The notes: a model not told the origin generated them from the letters alone. Counted from the first letter of the stretch, positions 1-10,123 are shown. The stretch is 64,000 nucleotides of DNA from Oscillospiraceae bacterium (GCA_015067145.1 SVNA01000001.1:124001-188000); one strand, 5' to 3'. Program-made: numbers and translations.

Positions 1-476
1 TTTGCTATAAAAATACCTGCCAGAATTGTAACAGATGGTGTAACAAGCAGGTCTATTTTTGTTTCCTTGGAAACAATTTTACCAAGTTCAGCTGCTGCAA
101 TAGTAACAAAATATACTGCAAGCGGACCTCCCGCCCCAGCCATTGCATTTGTGGCAAAACCTACAGGAATAAGCGAAAACAGCACCATTGACGGACAGTG
201 CAGTGCAAATCCGATTGCAACTGCTATACCAGGACCTACCATTGCAGATGCCAGTCCACCGATTGTATAGCCTGCTGCACCCTCACCTGTACCTATTGTA
301 ACGATGATTTCCTGCAGAAAAGCAATATCGAACTGCTGCCCTATTGTGTTTAAAATTGTGCCCACAAGCAGTGTACAGAACAATCCCTGTGCCATTGCAC
401 CCAAGGCGTCGATGCCGTATCTTTTACCAGATACAACAACATCTTTACGTTTCAGAAAAAGTTTAAATTCTTTCAA
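1..476 (-). CDS. PTS transporter subunit IIC (PTS_EIIC_2 type), 3' part cut by window edge
   Basis: Membrane permease domain of a PTS-type transporter. Only the first ~158 residues are inside the window; the rest lies before base 1. The reading frame begins MKEFKLFLKRKDVVVSGKRY and continues with the IDALGAMAQGLFCTLLVG stretch typical of the PF13303 (PTS_EIIC_2) family, followed by very hydrophobic, glycine-rich segments with GAGGPLAVYF. I chose the TTG at 476-474 because AAAGGAAG sits 8 bases upstream; a GTG four codons earlier is too close to that ribosome site. The substrate cannot be told: these proteins occur as stand-alone IIC subunits and several have no known sugar. No IIA or IIB partner is visible in the window. 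Confidence 0.75.
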   Translation of the reverse strand, partial: MKEFKLFLKRKDVVVSGKRYGIDALGAMAQGLFCTLLVGTILNTIGQQFDIAFLQEIIVTIGTGEGAAGYTIGGLASAMVGPGIAVAIGFALHCPSMVLFSLIPVGFATNAMAGAGGPLAVYFVTIAAAELGKIVSKETKIDLLVTPSVTILAGIFIA

Positions 477-537
477 TAAAAACACTTCCTTTTAATTGTG
501 CCTGATTTGTCAAAAAAATAACTTTGCCCATATACAA

Positions 538-577
538 CGAAAAGCATTGAGGACAAAATGTCTTCAATGCTTTTTTG
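538..577 (-). terminator. Hairpin terminator after tRNA-Ala
   Basis: A 15-bp stem (AAAGCATTGAGGACA against TGTCTTCAATGCTTT, one G-T pair) with a 3-base loop. It lies directly 3' of the tRNA on the minus strand. The T run is TTTT on the minus strand and TTTTTT on the plus strand, so it could stop transcription both ways. Confidence 0.7.
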
Positions 578-579
578 TG

Positions 580-655
<76 letters not shown>

Positions 656-687
656 GCATACTATCAAGGTTCAGATTTTACTGTAAA

Positions 688-716
688 AGTATATCATATT
701 ATGCTTTAAAAATCAA
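688..716 (-). promoter_or_regulatory. Sigma-A promoter for tRNA-Ala
   Basis: On the minus strand TTGATT and TATACT are separated by 17 bases, with TG one base before the -10 (extended -10). The predicted start is about 25 bases before the tRNA 5' end, as expected for a single tRNA unit. Confidence 0.65.
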
Positions 717-766
717 TATATAATTTAAATTCCGATTATGTATACAGAAATATATTATATGTAGTC

Positions 767-795
767 AAGGGATACCCCTGTAAAGAGTATCCCTT
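767..795 (-). terminator. Inverted repeat 3' of ugd, probable terminator
   Basis: Perfect 9-bp arms AAGGGATAC and GTATCCCTT around an 11-base loop, 16 bases beyond the ugd stop. There is no clear T run on the minus strand, so termination may be weak or factor-dependent. Confidence 0.45.
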
Positions 796-810
796 AAACA
801 ATATATATTT

Positions 811-2016
811 TTAATCTCTGAGGAACAGGTCTCTTGTATACACCTTATCCCTTACGTCGTCAAGGCAGGAATTATATCTGTTTGCAATAATTGCATCGCT
901 CATTGCCTTGAATTTTTCCAGATCATTAACTACAACACTGCCAAAGAAAGTTTCGCCGTCTTTAAGAGTTGGTTCGTAGATAACAACTGTTGCTCCTTTG
1001 GCCTTTATACGCTTCATAACACCCTGAATGGATGACTGACGGAAGTTATCACTGTTGGATTTCATTGTCAGACGATAAACACCTACAGTTGCCTGATTGT
1101 GTTCGTTTATTCCTGCAATTTCAAGAACTTTATCGGCAATAAAATCCTTTCTTGTTCTGTTGGAATCCACAATAGCCTCTATAAGATTCTGTGGCACATC
1201 CTTGTAGTTTGCCAGAAGCTGTTTTGTATCCTTTGGCAGGCAATAACCGCCATAACCAAAGCTTGGATTATTATAATGCGTACCGATTCTTGGATCAAGG
1301 CATACACCGTTGATAATCTGCTGTGTATTAAGTCCTTTTGTTTCTGCATAGGTATCAAGTTCATTAAAGAATGATACCCTTAGTGCAAGATATGTGTTTG
1401 CAAAAAGTTTTACTGCCTCGGCTTCGGTAAATCCCATAAACAGTGTTTCAACATTATCCACAGCGGCACCTTCAGCCAATAAATCAGCAAAAGTATGTGC
1501 TGCCTTTACAAGTCTTTCGTCCGCCATATCTGTACCCACAATAATGCGGCTTGGATAAAGATTATCGTACAGTGCCTTGGATTCTCTGAGAAACTCCGGA
1601 CTGAATATAATATTTTTGCTGCCGGTTTTTTCTCTGATTGAGTGTGTATATCCTACCGGTATGGTTGATTTGATAACCATTATTGCCTGCGGATTTACAC
1701 GCATAACCAAATCTATAACTGTTTCCACTGCTGATGTGTCAAAAAAATTTTTCTGTGAATCATAGTTTGTTGGTGCAGCTATAATAACAATTTCCGCGTC
1801 TTTGTATGCAACTTCTGCATCAAGGGTTGCTGTAAGATTAAGCTGCTTTTCAGCAAAAAATCTTTCTATCTCATCATCCTGTATGGGTGCTATTCTTTTA
1901 TTGATCAGTTCTACTTTTTCAGGAATAATATCAACTGCTGTCACTTCATGCTTTTGTGCCAGCAACACTGCAAGAGATAATCCTACATATCCTGTTCCTG
2001 CTACTGCTATTTTCAT
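811..2016 (-). CDS. ugd: UDP-glucose 6-dehydrogenase (nucleotide-sugar dehydrogenase)
   Basis: Cytoplasmic NAD-dependent enzyme that oxidises UDP-glucose to UDP-glucuronate for surface polysaccharides (role from family knowledge). The 401-residue protein has the usual three parts: an N-terminal Rossmann domain with GTGYVGLS at residues 7-14; the central helix with the FxPEFLRE motif ([11 protein letters not shown], ~140); and the catalytic [11 protein letters not shown] around residue 260, where the cysteine forms the thioester. The C-terminal UDP-binding domain is present. Length matches the short bacterial Ugd class (~390). GDP-mannose or UDP-ManNAc dehydrogenases share the fold, but the compact length and EFLRES favour UDP-glucose. 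It stands alone, with no capsule genes nearby in the window. Confidence 0.85.
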   Translation of the reverse strand: MKIAVAGTGYVGLSLAVLLAQKHEVTAVDIIPEKVELINKRIAPIQDDEIERFFAEKQLNLTATLDAEVAYKDAEIVIIAAPTNYDSQKNFFDTSAVETVIDLVMRVNPQAIMVIKSTIPVGYTHSIREKTGSKNIIFSPEFLRESKALYDNLYPSRIIVGTDMADERLVKAAHTFADLLAEGAAVDNVETLFMGFTEAEAVKLFANTYLALRVSFFNELDTYAETKGLNTQQIINGVCLDPRIGTHYNNPSFGYGGYCLPKDTKQLLANYKDVPQNLIEAIVDSNRTRKDFIADKVLEIAGINEHNQATVGVYRLTMKSNSDNFRQSSIQGVMKRIKAKGATVVIYEPTLKDGETFFGSVVVNDLEKFKAMSDAIIANRYNSCLDDVRDKVYTRDLFLRD

Positions 2017-2357
2017 TGTCTTTACCTCAACTATACTTTAATAAGATGTAACTATAAAATTAAAATATACGGTATTGCATAAAATGCAAGTTAAATATAT
2101 GTCAATTAATGATATCACATTATGCGATATAAAGTCCACCCGTTTTTAAAAATTCAGCAATTTACACGATAATATACAACGACACCCCACAAAATCTGTG
2201 GGGTGTCAGTCTGCAGTTTAATATCAGGTTTATACATCAGCCTGCTGATTAATATTTCAGCTTCACAAAGCGTGACATATTATCGACTGATGAAATATCT
2301 TGTGAAAAGTATTTCTGTGACGGAAACCGATTATCCTTAAACAATGGATAAATACAA
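2017..2357. other. Intergenic region between ugd and V-ATPase subunit K
   Basis: 341 bases, AT-rich. It holds the 2181-2207 hairpin and the ugd upstream region (ATG at 2016). I see no credible gene: an antisense-frame reading from 2249 into ntpK is a shadow. Confidence 0.6.
2181..2207 (-). terminator. Hairpin 3' of the V-ATPase operon
   Basis: Perfect 11-bp arms GACACCCCACA and TGTGGGGTGTC with a 5-base loop, about 150 bases beyond the ntpK stop. The flanking GTTGTATATTAT is only moderately T-rich on the minus strand. This is the only strong stem between ntpK and ugd, so it is the likely operon end. Confidence 0.55.
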
Positions 2358-2783
2358 TTAACCAAGAGCAACCATGCTGAAAACAAGAGCAAACAGAGCA
2401 ACTGTTTCACAAAGACCAACAACAGTGATGTACTGTGAGAAACCTTTACCTGTTTCAGCCAAAGCGTCTGCACCTGCAGCACCAGCTTTACCCTGTGCAA
2501 CAGCAGAAAGTGCCATAGCAATACCGGCAGAAACGCCAAGGCCTAAAAGGAAGCCTGGGTCAGCTGTGGAAGATTTCATCTGCTGCATAAGAAGGAAGCC
2601 GTAGATAGTCTGTGTAAGAGGTGCACCTGCAAAAACTGTAAGAATAAATGGTGCTACTTTATTAACCATATAACATTTTTTCCATGCACCGATTGCTGCC
2701 TGACCAGCTGCACCGATACCTATAGCTGAACCTGTTGCAGCAATACCCATAACCAATGCTGTACCTAATAATCCGAAATCCAT
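2358..2783 (-). CDS. ntpK: V-type ATPase subunit K (membrane rotor ring), Na+-type
   Basis: Rotor-ring proteolipid of the V-ATPase. The 141-residue protein is a tandem pair of helical hairpins (four membrane helices), as in Enterococcus hirae NtpK. The essential carboxylate is E126 in GLCETVALF of the last helix; the first hairpin has no equivalent acid. T57 and Q58 (in PLTQTIYGF) and Q97 (in SAVAQGKAG) sit where NtpK has T64, Q65 and Q110, and E126 matches E139, all with consistent offsets. This is the known Na+ pocket. It is the last gene of the operon, 23 bases after ntpI. That it pumps Na+ rather than H+ is an inference from these residues. Confidence 0.93.
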   Translation of the reverse strand: MDFGLLGTALVMGIAATGSAIGIGAAGQAAIGAWKKCYMVNKVAPFILTVFAGAPLTQTIYGFLLMQQMKSSTADPGFLLGLGVSAGIAMALSAVAQGKAGAAGADALAETGKGFSQYITVVGLCETVALFALVFSMVALG

Positions 2784-2806
2784 AATGATTCTCCTTTATA
2801 ATCAAT

Positions 2807-4726
2807 TTATTCTTCAAATGGTTTAAATTTATAACCGCTCCACGACATACCTAAATGTGAGGAGAATTCCAAAGTGTTAAGTCTGATACCGTGAACGATA
2901 ACTGACAGAACGTTCAGAATCATATTCAGGCCATGACCAAACACCAAAAGAACAATAGCAAGTATCATAAACATGAAATTGCCAAACAACGGACCTGCAA
3001 GTTCGTTTACTGTTGCGGAAATAGCAGCACCTGCAAGACCTACAGCCCATAGACGTATATACGAAACGATATCGCTGAAAAGGTTGAATATACCAAGCAA
3101 TACCGAAACAATATTTACAAGGCTGGAAAGTATAGATTTTACAATGCTTCCTTCGTAGTTTGCAAATACAAAACTGAGCAGGAAGCCCACAGCAATAAAT
3201 ACTATGGAAATTGTTCCAACAGGAATACCGTTTATTACCAGACCAAAGCTGAAAACTTCGGCACTTACAACAAAACTGAGTACCATATAGAACATACCAA
3301 CAAGCTCTATCGCTGCACCGATATCACCTATTACTTTAAGTGATTTGCGGTTTGTAACAGCACATTTTACATGAGCTATAAGCAGCTGAATAAGTGCCAG
3401 CAGGAAGCAGAATATCTGCAGGTTCTGTGCAGTTGTAAGCCCCACTTTGCCCTCTGTCCAGAACGGATACCAGATTTTGTCTGCATATACGTTTGAAATA
3501 ACAGGAACAGACAAGCCTTTAAGCCACTGTGGCAGCTGTTCTGGAGTAAGACCAAACCATGTACATGTCAAAGTGCCCCAGATAATTGTTGAAAGACCAA
3601 AGAGGCCTATAAGCAGGAACACTGATGGAACCGGTTTCTTTGATGCAAGTGATTTTACAATCGGTACTGCAGCAACAGCAGTGATTAACAAACCATATCC
3701 GCCGTCACCGAAAATCATACCGAAGAATATGAGTATAAACGCCAGAAACCAGCCTGAAATATCATATTCATAATACCCCGGAACAACGTTCAGGAAGTCT
3801 GTCAGCGGATATATCAAACTTACAAACTTGTTGTTTTTAAGTTTTGTAGGTACATTGTCTTCCTCTGTAGGTTCTTCTACAACAAGGCCCCAGGAGTTGC
3901 TCTCGGCTGCCTGTTTAAGACAATCAAGGTTTTCTGCTTCGATATATCCTGTGAAATGTGCAACCGAAAGATTGCTTTCGCCTTCGGATGACAGAACTTC
4001 GTCTGTCATACCAGTAGCATAAACTTCAAATTCTATTTCTTTTTCATATACTTTAACAGCATTTTTCATGCCTGCAATATATCCTGCATAAGAAATAATT
4101 TTTTCATCTATGCTGTTGATGCAGCCGTTAAGACTGTCAACTTTTTCTCTCATTTCTGAAGTAGACATTTTTGGCAATTCCATTTTGTGAGCCTTAACAG
4201 CCTCAACAGCTTCAGATTCGCCATCGGTGCCTGATTTGATTAACAGACATTTTACAGAAGATTTGGTTTCTTCAAGTTTAATTGTTTTTACACATTCACC
4301 CAAAGCTTCGTATTCTTCTTTAGGTATTTCGTATAATGAAATATCAATACCTTTTTCTGCCAGATAACTGAATTTTTCAGGGTCAATATCTCCCCAGCCT
4401 TTAAGTCGGTCAAGTTCGGTATTGAGGGCAATCTGTTCTGACTGATATGCCTTTTTCTCTTCTGTAAGAGAAGTAACTTCTCTTGCCGCAAGAAGAGCTT
4501 CTTCAACAGTAATGTCTTTTACTTCAGTATTTTTCTTTATCTTTTCTTCTATGCTGAAAACACTGTTTTCAAGCATGGAAATCTGCCCTTTAAGCTCGTT
4601 AATGCGTTCTCCCGAACCTTCGGTCATTTCAATATGCATGAGCCCTAATTCACGAAGCTTTTTGAGCGTTTCTGATTTTTTATCCCCCAGAATAATGAGG
4701 GATACTTTTTTCATAGGTACAATCAT
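2807..4726 (-). CDS. ntpI: V-type ATPase subunit I (a-subunit, stator membrane subunit)
   Basis: Stator subunit that forms the ion path against the K ring. The 639-residue protein has a soluble N-terminal half (to ~315) with coiled-coil segments, then about eight membrane segments to the C-terminus. The conserved helix SYIRLWAVGLAGAAI (~555-570) carries the arginine that releases the ion from the rotor. Length is normal for bacterial NtpI. The start ATG overlaps the ntpD stop (ATGA), so translation is coupled; AGAGAGG lies 10 bases upstream. A second Met at codon 5 is possible but unneeded. Confidence 0.93.
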   Translation of the reverse strand: MIVPMKKVSLIILGDKKSETLKKLRELGLMHIEMTEGSGERINELKGQISMLENSVFSIEEKIKKNTEVKDITVEEALLAAREVTSLTEEKKAYQSEQIALNTELDRLKGWGDIDPEKFSYLAEKGIDISLYEIPKEEYEALGECVKTIKLEETKSSVKCLLIKSGTDGESEAVEAVKAHKMELPKMSTSEMREKVDSLNGCINSIDEKIISYAGYIAGMKNAVKVYEKEIEFEVYATGMTDEVLSSEGESNLSVAHFTGYIEAENLDCLKQAAESNSWGLVVEEPTEEDNVPTKLKNNKFVSLIYPLTDFLNVVPGYYEYDISGWFLAFILIFFGMIFGDGGYGLLITAVAAVPIVKSLASKKPVPSVFLLIGLFGLSTIIWGTLTCTWFGLTPEQLPQWLKGLSVPVISNVYADKIWYPFWTEGKVGLTTAQNLQIFCFLLALIQLLIAHVKCAVTNRKSLKVIGDIGAAIELVGMFYMVLSFVVSAEVFSFGLVINGIPVGTISIVFIAVGFLLSFVFANYEGSIVKSILSSLVNIVSVLLGIFNLFSDIVSYIRLWAVGLAGAAISATVNELAGPLFGNFMFMILAIVLLVFGHGLNMILNVLSVIVHGIRLNTLEFSSHLGMSWSGYKFKPFEE

Positions 4727-5355
4727 AACGAATAAACCTCTCTTTCGGAAGCTGCAGCATTACGATCTGCTACCTTGCGTTTTGAAATTTTGGAACGAAC
4801 AACAGCATTAACCTGCTGGTCCGCCATATAAATAGATATTTTTTTGATATTCTCTTCTGTTTCAGGGATTTTAACCTTTTCAAACAGGTTAACTCTTTGT
4901 GAAGTGGAACGAAGTTCTGCTTCCAAAAGTCTGACCTGTTCATCCAACACTTCTGCCTCCAAGTCAAGAGACATTGCCTTTTCCATGTGGTTTGCGGCTA
5001 TGTCTACCCAAAGGGGAGTTTCGTACAAGTCATAATCTCCTCTGGAAAAATCCGCCCCGTCATATGTTGGGATAGCCACACCTGCAATATTGCCCATACC
5101 TTTGCGTATATTGCTAACTGTGATTACATCTTCAGGGAAAGCTTCTTTTTCACAGAATACAGCAATCCAGGATTGGAAGCCTCTTTCAAGTTCTTCCTTT
5201 TCCTTTCTCACTGTTTTAGCTTTAGCTTCAATGGTGCGGATTTCCGCCTGAAGCTGTTGTTTTTTAAGTGTCAGAGTAGGCAAATATCTCCGGTACATCT
5301 TGAGAGCATCTTTTTGTACCTTTAACTCATTCTTAGTTAGTTTGATTTTTGCCAA
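4723..5355 (-). CDS. ntpD: V-type ATPase subunit D (central stalk)
   Basis: Central shaft that rotates inside the A3B3 head. The 210-residue protein begins MAKIKLTKNELKVQKDALK, the standard start of the family, and is almost wholly charged coiled coil at both ends with a globular middle (~60-110). It lies 14 bases after ntpB and overlaps ntpI by the ATGA stop-start. No subunit F gene, which normally pairs with D, is found in the operon. Confidence 0.92.
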   Translation of the reverse strand: MAKIKLTKNELKVQKDALKMYRRYLPTLTLKKQQLQAEIRTIEAKAKTVRKEKEELERGFQSWIAVFCEKEAFPEDVITVSNIRKGMGNIAGVAIPTYDGADFSRGDYDLYETPLWVDIAANHMEKAMSLDLEAEVLDEQVRLLEAELRSTSQRVNLFEKVKIPETEENIKKISIYMADQQVNAVVRSKISKRKVADRNAAASEREVYSL

Positions 5356-5369
5356 AATTCTTGTCCCCC

Positions 5370-6665
5370 TTATTTAGCAGGCCAGAATTCTTCAATAAGG
5401 TCTGATTTCAGGCCTGTTTCGTCTTTTGCGAAACATTCTGCCAGAATTTCCCAACCCATATCAAGAGAATCTTCAAGTGACATATTAACTGACAGGTCCA
5501 TAAGCCGGTTTTCAAAAAGTGCACCGTATTTAAGCAGCTTTTCGTCCCAGCGGCTCATTGCAAAGCCCATGTTTTTCTTTTCTACTGTTTCTTTGTAGGA
5601 AGAATAAAGACGGATCATACCATCCATAAGTGCTCGGTGGTCTTTACGTGTTTTGCTGTTAACGTTCTGTTTAAGACGGGAAAGAGAACCAAATGGTTCG
5701 ATACGGCCGCCTTTGAGGTAGTACTGACCTTCTGTGATGTAGCCTGTGTTGTCAGGTACAGGGTGTGTTACGTCGTCACCAGGCATTGTTGTAACAGCCA
5801 GAACTGTAACAGAACCGGAGTTTGCAAAGTCAACAGCTTTTTCGTAACGGGAAGCAAGCTGAGAATAGAGGTCGCCAGGATAACCACGGTTGGAAGGAAC
5901 CTGTTCCTGAGTAATAGCGATTTCTTTCATTGCGTCAGCAAAGTTTGTCATATCTGTAAGAAGTACCAATACGTCTTTGTCCTGCAGAGCAAACTGTTCT
6001 GCAACTGCAAGGGACATATCAGGAATCATCATACATTCAACAGTTGGGTCGGATGCTGTGTGGATAAACATAACTGTTTTGCTCAAAGCACCGCCTTTTG
6101 ACAGTTCATCTTTAAAGTAGAGAAAGTCGTCGTATTTAAGACCCATACCACCAAGTACGATTACGTCAGCTTCTGCCTGCATTGCGATACGTGCAAGAAG
6201 CTGGTTATATGGTTCACCGGAAATTGAGAAGATAGGCAATTTCTGGGAAACAACCAATGTATTGAACATGTCAATCATCGGGATATTTGTTCTCATCATT
6301 CGGTTTGCGAGAATACGTCTGCTTGGGTTAACAGAAGGACCGCCGATAGGCTGCATATTTTCTGTGAGCACAGGTCCTTTGTCTCTTGGTTCACCGGAAC
6401 CGTTGAAGATACGTCCCAAAAGGTCTTCGCTGAAGGAAACACGCATATCACGACCCAGGAAACGAACTTCGTCACCTGTGGAAACACCCTTACCGCCTGC
6501 AAATACCTGAAGAGAAACAACGTCGCCTTCAATTTTGTTAACTTCTGCAAGAGATTTGCCGAAACGTGTAGTAATCTGAGCCAATTCCTTGTATTTTACA
6601 TCTTTTGCCTTTACGGTAATAACGTTACCAGTGATAGATTCAATTTTATTAAAAACTTTATTCAT
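5370..6665 (-). CDS. ntpB: V-type ATPase subunit B (non-catalytic)
   Basis: Regulatory nucleotide-site subunit of the A3B3 head. The 431-residue protein has the N-terminal beta barrel (1-~75), the nucleotide-binding fold, and a C-terminal helical bundle. The P-loop is degenerate ([15 protein letters not shown], ~145-160), which is normal for B subunits. The signature [19 protein letters not shown] and the [11 protein letters not shown] stretch are intact. It is two bases after ntpA. At 431 residues it is a little shorter than E. hirae NtpB (458), as in chlamydial and Bacteroidetes types. Confidence 0.94.
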   Translation of the reverse strand: MNKVFNKIESITGNVITVKAKDVKYKELAQITTRFGKSLAEVNKIEGDVVSLQVFAGGKGVSTGDEVRFLGRDMRVSFSEDLLGRIFNGSGEPRDKGPVLTENMQPIGGPSVNPSRRILANRMMRTNIPMIDMFNTLVVSQKLPIFSISGEPYNQLLARIAMQAEADVIVLGGMGLKYDDFLYFKDELSKGGALSKTVMFIHTASDPTVECMMIPDMSLAVAEQFALQDKDVLVLLTDMTNFADAMKEIAITQEQVPSNRGYPGDLYSQLASRYEKAVDFANSGSVTVLAVTTMPGDDVTHPVPDNTGYITEGQYYLKGGRIEPFGSLSRLKQNVNSKTRKDHRALMDGMIRLYSSYKETVEKKNMGFAMSRWDEKLLKYGALFENRLMDLSVNMSLEDSLDMGWEILAECFAKDETGLKSDLIEEFWPAK

Positions 6666-6667
6666 TG

Positions 6668-8437
6668 TTACTCACCACCATTTAATAAAAGCTCTGCCTC
6701 ACGGCCTATTTTGCCTTTGCCTTCTGCATAAAGTGCATCAATATCGCTTTCTGCCTTTTTGAATGCATCGCTTTCAAATTCTGTGTAGTTCCAGTCGATA
6801 AATCTCTGACGCATACGGTTAATAAAGCTGCGTGCTTCATCCTTGTTGCCAAGTTCGTATTCACTGCCAAGAACTTTTACAAGTTTGTCTGTAACATACT
6901 GCTGACGTGTTCTGCCACAGTTTGCTTCAACAAGGTCGAAGGAGTTCTGCTGGAGATATACAGCATCGAGCATATCGGATTTAAGATATGTTACATAGTC
7001 TGTAAGGCTTGTACCTTCTTCACCAACAACCTTCATCATGGAACCGATATCGTAGCCGTGGTTAAGAACTTTTTTACAGAAACCGATTTTCTTGCTGTCT
7101 ACAACACCTGTATATTTGGACCAGGAGATAACCGGGTCGATAGCAGGATATTTACGTGCGTCGGAACGTTCACGGGACAAGCCGTGGAAAGCCCCAACAA
7201 CCTTAAGTGTTGCCTGTGTTACAGGTTCTTCAAAGTTACCGCCAGCCGGAGAAACTGTACCGCCGATAGTAACGGAACCTGTGCTGCCGTCAGGAAGACG
7301 AACATAACCTGCTCTTTCATAGAAAGCAGCGATATAGGATTCAAGATATGCAGGGAAAGCTTCTTCACCAGGAATTTCTTCCAGACGTCCGGACATTTCA
7401 CGGAGAGCCTGTGCCCAACGGGATGTGGAGTCAGCAAGAAGAAGAACATTAAGACCCATCTGACGGTAGTATTCTGCCATTGTTACTGATGTGTAAACGG
7501 AAGCTTCACGGGAAGCAACAGGCATGGAAGAAGTGTTACATATGATGATTGTACGTTCCATAAGTGAGCGGCCTGTTTTAGGGTCGATCAATTCAGGGAA
7601 CTCTGTAAGTGTTTCAACAACTTCACCTGCACGTTCGCCACAGGCTGCGATGATAACAATGTCAACGTCAGCATATTTGGAAGTTGTATGCTGAAGAACT
7701 GTTTTACCTGCACCGAAAGGACCAGGAGTACAGTAAGTACCGCCTTTTGCAACCGGGAAGAAGGAGTCGATAAGACGAACCTTTGTTTCCATTGTTTCAA
7801 CTGGTGCAAGTCTTTCGCTGTAGCATGTAACTGCACGTTTTACAGGCCATTTGAAGGACATTGTGAGAGGAATTTCACGTCCGCGTTCGTCTGTAACAAC
7901 TGCAACTGTTTCATTGATTGTGTATTCGCCTTTTTCTGCAATGGATTTAACTGTGTAAGTGCCAAGCAGATTGAAAGGAACAAAAATTTTGTGTACAAAA
8001 GCTCCTTCAGGAACTGTACCGAAGTATTCACCTGCACGAAGAACATCGCCGATGTTAGCAACAGGTGTGAATTCCCATTTTTTCTCGGAATTCAAAGATT
8101 CTACATAAACGCCGCGTTCAAGGAACCAACCAGCCTGTTCAGCCAGAAGAGGCAGTGGGTTCTGAAGTCCGTCATATACCTGACCAAGCAAGCCCGGACC
8201 AAGCTGTGCAGACAGCATATCACCGGTGAATTCTACTTCATCACCGCATTTTATGCCGTTTGTCATTTCATATACCTGTATCTGTGCGATATTTCCGCGA
8301 ATACGGATAACTTCGCTTTTAAGCTCGGCACCGTCAACTTTAACAAAACAAATTTCGTTCATGGAAACGTTGTTTTCAAATTCGACAGACACCAAGTTAC
8401 CGTTAACGCTTACAACTTTGCCTATATTTGCTGTCAT
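6668..8437 (-). CDS. ntpA: V-type ATPase subunit A (catalytic)
   Basis: Catalytic ATPase subunit. The 589-residue protein has the barrel domain, the A-specific insertion (~110-190), the Walker A loop [11 protein letters not shown] (~237-247), the arm [17 protein letters not shown], Walker [17 protein letters not shown] and the C-terminal helical domain. The PFGAGKT form of the P-loop marks V/A-type A subunits rather than F-type beta. Its ATG overlaps the DUF2764 stop (ATGA). Length and motifs are complete. Confidence 0.96.
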   Translation of the reverse strand: MTANIGKVVSVNGNLVSVEFENNVSMNEICFVKVDGAELKSEVIRIRGNIAQIQVYEMTNGIKCGDEVEFTGDMLSAQLGPGLLGQVYDGLQNPLPLLAEQAGWFLERGVYVESLNSEKKWEFTPVANIGDVLRAGEYFGTVPEGAFVHKIFVPFNLLGTYTVKSIAEKGEYTINETVAVVTDERGREIPLTMSFKWPVKRAVTCYSERLAPVETMETKVRLIDSFFPVAKGGTYCTPGPFGAGKTVLQHTTSKYADVDIVIIAACGERAGEVVETLTEFPELIDPKTGRSLMERTIIICNTSSMPVASREASVYTSVTMAEYYRQMGLNVLLLADSTSRWAQALREMSGRLEEIPGEEAFPAYLESYIAAFYERAGYVRLPDGSTGSVTIGGTVSPAGGNFEEPVTQATLKVVGAFHGLSRERSDARKYPAIDPVISWSKYTGVVDSKKIGFCKKVLNHGYDIGSMMKVVGEEGTSLTDYVTYLKSDMLDAVYLQQNSFDLVEANCGRTRQQYVTDKLVKVLGSEYELGNKDEARSFINRMRQRFIDWNYTEFESDAFKKAESDIDALYAEGKGKIGREAELLLNGGE

Positions 8438-8991
8438 TGAATAGCCTCCAACCTATCTCCATTCATAATGGAGTTATAAATATTTTTATATGCGGATTCT
8501 CCGATATCCGCATTAAACTGTTTCATACGTGAAATCAGTTTTAATTTAAGCCCGTAGTAAAATACAGATTCTTCTGAAAAAGCATCCATAGGTCTGAGAG
8601 CTTCCAGAAGCTCCAGACGATAGCGGTTAAGGAATTTTTCTGCTTCCAGAGGACTTTCCATCTCCACTGCTGTGCGTGCTGTTTTCATAAGTTCAACCGG
8701 GAAATATTTGCTTTCTGTATCAAACGATTTTTTCATTTTATCCGCACGGGCTTTAGCCAGGGCAAATCGCAGTTCACGTTCGCCTTTATACCACGCTTCA
8801 AGCAAATCTGAGGTTGATTTTTCGTAATCTCTTGGCGGTGTAAGTGTAAGTTTGCTTATTTCACGCTGTGCATTTTTACTCAGAAACCGCTGACAAAGTT
8901 CCAAAAAACGTTCCTCTGTAATTGGAAGCGTCATGTTTTCGCCTATACCATCCAAAGATGGCAACTGCGACATAAAATAAATTTCAGCCAT
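8434..8991 (-). CDS. DUF2764 protein of the V-ATPase operon
   Basis: A 185-residue, mainly helical, charged soluble protein lying between subunits E and A, exactly where DUF2764 (PF10962) sits in V-ATPase operons of Chlamydia, spirochaetes and Bacteroidetes. It begins MAEIYFMSQLPSLDGIG, a family-like start (xYYxxSLPxL). It is one base after ntpE and overlaps ntpA. Subunit C, which links stalk and membrane parts in other V-ATPases, is missing here, so DUF2764 is a plausible shorter substitute (inference). No enzyme motif is visible. Confidence 0.8.
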   Translation of the reverse strand: MAEIYFMSQLPSLDGIGENMTLPITEERFLELCQRFLSKNAQREISKLTLTPPRDYEKSTSDLLEAWYKGERELRFALAKARADKMKKSFDTESKYFPVELMKTARTAVEMESPLEAEKFLNRYRLELLEALRPMDAFSEESVFYYGLKLKLISRMKQFNADIGESAYKNIYNSIMNGDRLEAIQ

Positions 8992-8992
8992 A

Positions 8993-9601
8993 TTATTCTG
9001 CCTCTTTCAGAAGTGCTGTTACCTTAGGGCTGAGATAGTTTGACAACATATCCACAACCGCTTGGGCAGAGTAATCGTAATATGCTCCGCCTTCGTTTAC
9101 AGCTATACGGAAGCCTCCGTCAAAGTTATCGTTTGCTTTAAGTGTAACGCCTTTTACCATTTTGTCTTTAAGCACTGCAAGAAGAGTATCTTCGAGAGCT
9201 TTTAAATCTTCGCTGTTTAAAACCACTGAGATATCCTCAGCATCAGGTTTGCCTGCCCAGCCTTCTACAGCTTTCAGAACAAGCTGTGCAAAAGCATCTG
9301 ATGAATATACTGCTGTTACATTTTCAGATACAATAGCATTAGCTTCTTTTGCAACGCTTTCTCTGAAAGAAATAAGCAGGTTGCGTCCTGCCTGACGAAT
9401 AGCATCTTCGCTGGATTTAACCATTCTGTCATTTTCGTTTTTAGCGTTGATCAAAAGTTTCTCTGCTTCTGCCTTTGCATCTGAAATAATCTTTTCAGCT
9501 TCCTCTTTTGCAGCCTTGAGCACAGATTCTGCTTCAGCTACGGCAGCTTCTACGCCATCTCTTTTAATCTGATCTATGAGTGCCTGCAACTGTATTTCCA
9601 T
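8993..9601 (-). CDS. ntpE: V-type ATPase subunit E (peripheral stalk)
   Basis: Peripheral-stalk subunit. The 202-residue protein starts MEIQLQALIDQIKRDGVEAA, followed by a long Ala/Glu/Lys coiled coil (to ~80) and a C-terminal globular domain. I place the start at 9601, where AAAGGAG lies 9 bases upstream; an in-frame ATG 24 codons earlier has no ribosome site and gives a non-family N-terminus. First gene of the operon. No separate subunit G (the usual coiled-coil partner of E) is encoded here. Confidence 0.88.
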   Translation of the reverse strand: MEIQLQALIDQIKRDGVEAAVAEAESVLKAAKEEAEKIISDAKAEAEKLLINAKNENDRMVKSSEDAIRQAGRNLLISFRESVAKEANAIVSENVTAVYSSDAFAQLVLKAVEGWAGKPDAEDISVVLNSEDLKALEDTLLAVLKDKMVKGVTLKANDNFDGGFRIAVNEGGAYYDYSAQAVVDMLSNYLSPKVTALLKEAE

Positions 9602-10072
9602 AATGCATTCTCCTTTTTTATTATTTACTATTATAATTTCGATTAAATGCGTATATTTATCATAGAAAAACATACAACTTTCAAGCGAATTTTAAACTGA
9701 ACATCGGATACCCTGCCATTATAAATCACGGAAACATATATTTTAAAACTTATTTGACAAGCAAAATCTATGCTTTTTTATATCAGGACATTCCATTGCA
9801 CATTATAATAACTATATTACTATATTTTTATTAATTTTACCATAGTTTTTCGTGAATTTATTGACAAATTTTTAATATTTTTTTCAGCAAATCCACCAAT
9901 GATATCATCATTTTGGAAAGTTATACAAGAAATCCGCTTTATTTTCATCCAATTAATCACTGTTTTTTCTTAACATAATCATTTTTATACATCTATGATA
10001 TTTAAATTATATATATATATATACTCTCAATTACTGTTTTTCATTATATTTATTATTAAATCAATAAAGCAC
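9602..10072. other. Long AT-rich intergenic region upstream of the V-ATPase operon
   Basis: About 470 bases with no gene on either strand, very AT-rich, with an alternating AT tract near 10007-10022. It must hold the V-ATPase promoter. I see no riboswitch fold or repeat array. Confidence 0.6.
9656..9684 (-). promoter_or_regulatory. Candidate promoter of the V-ATPase operon
   Basis: On the minus strand TTGAAA and GATAAA are 17 bases apart, giving a leader of about 50 bases before ntpE. The -10 is weak; a lone TATAAT at 9630-9635 is an alternative but has no good -35. Confidence 0.3.
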
Positions 10073-10103
10073 AAAAAGGCCGGCTCATAAAGAGCCAGCC
10101 TTT
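10073..10103 (-). terminator. Intrinsic terminator of hppA
   Basis: Stem AAAGGCTGGCTC / GAGCCGGCCTTT on the minus strand with a TTTTT tail, 21 bases beyond the hppA stop. Confidence 0.88.
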
Positions 10104-10123
10104 AAAACTTTCAGGTTTAAATA

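Noticed and set aside
9602..10072. AT-rich region as a possible replication origin or DnaA-box cluster
   Set aside because: I found no cluster of TTATCCACA-like boxes and no dnaA/dnaN genes nearby.
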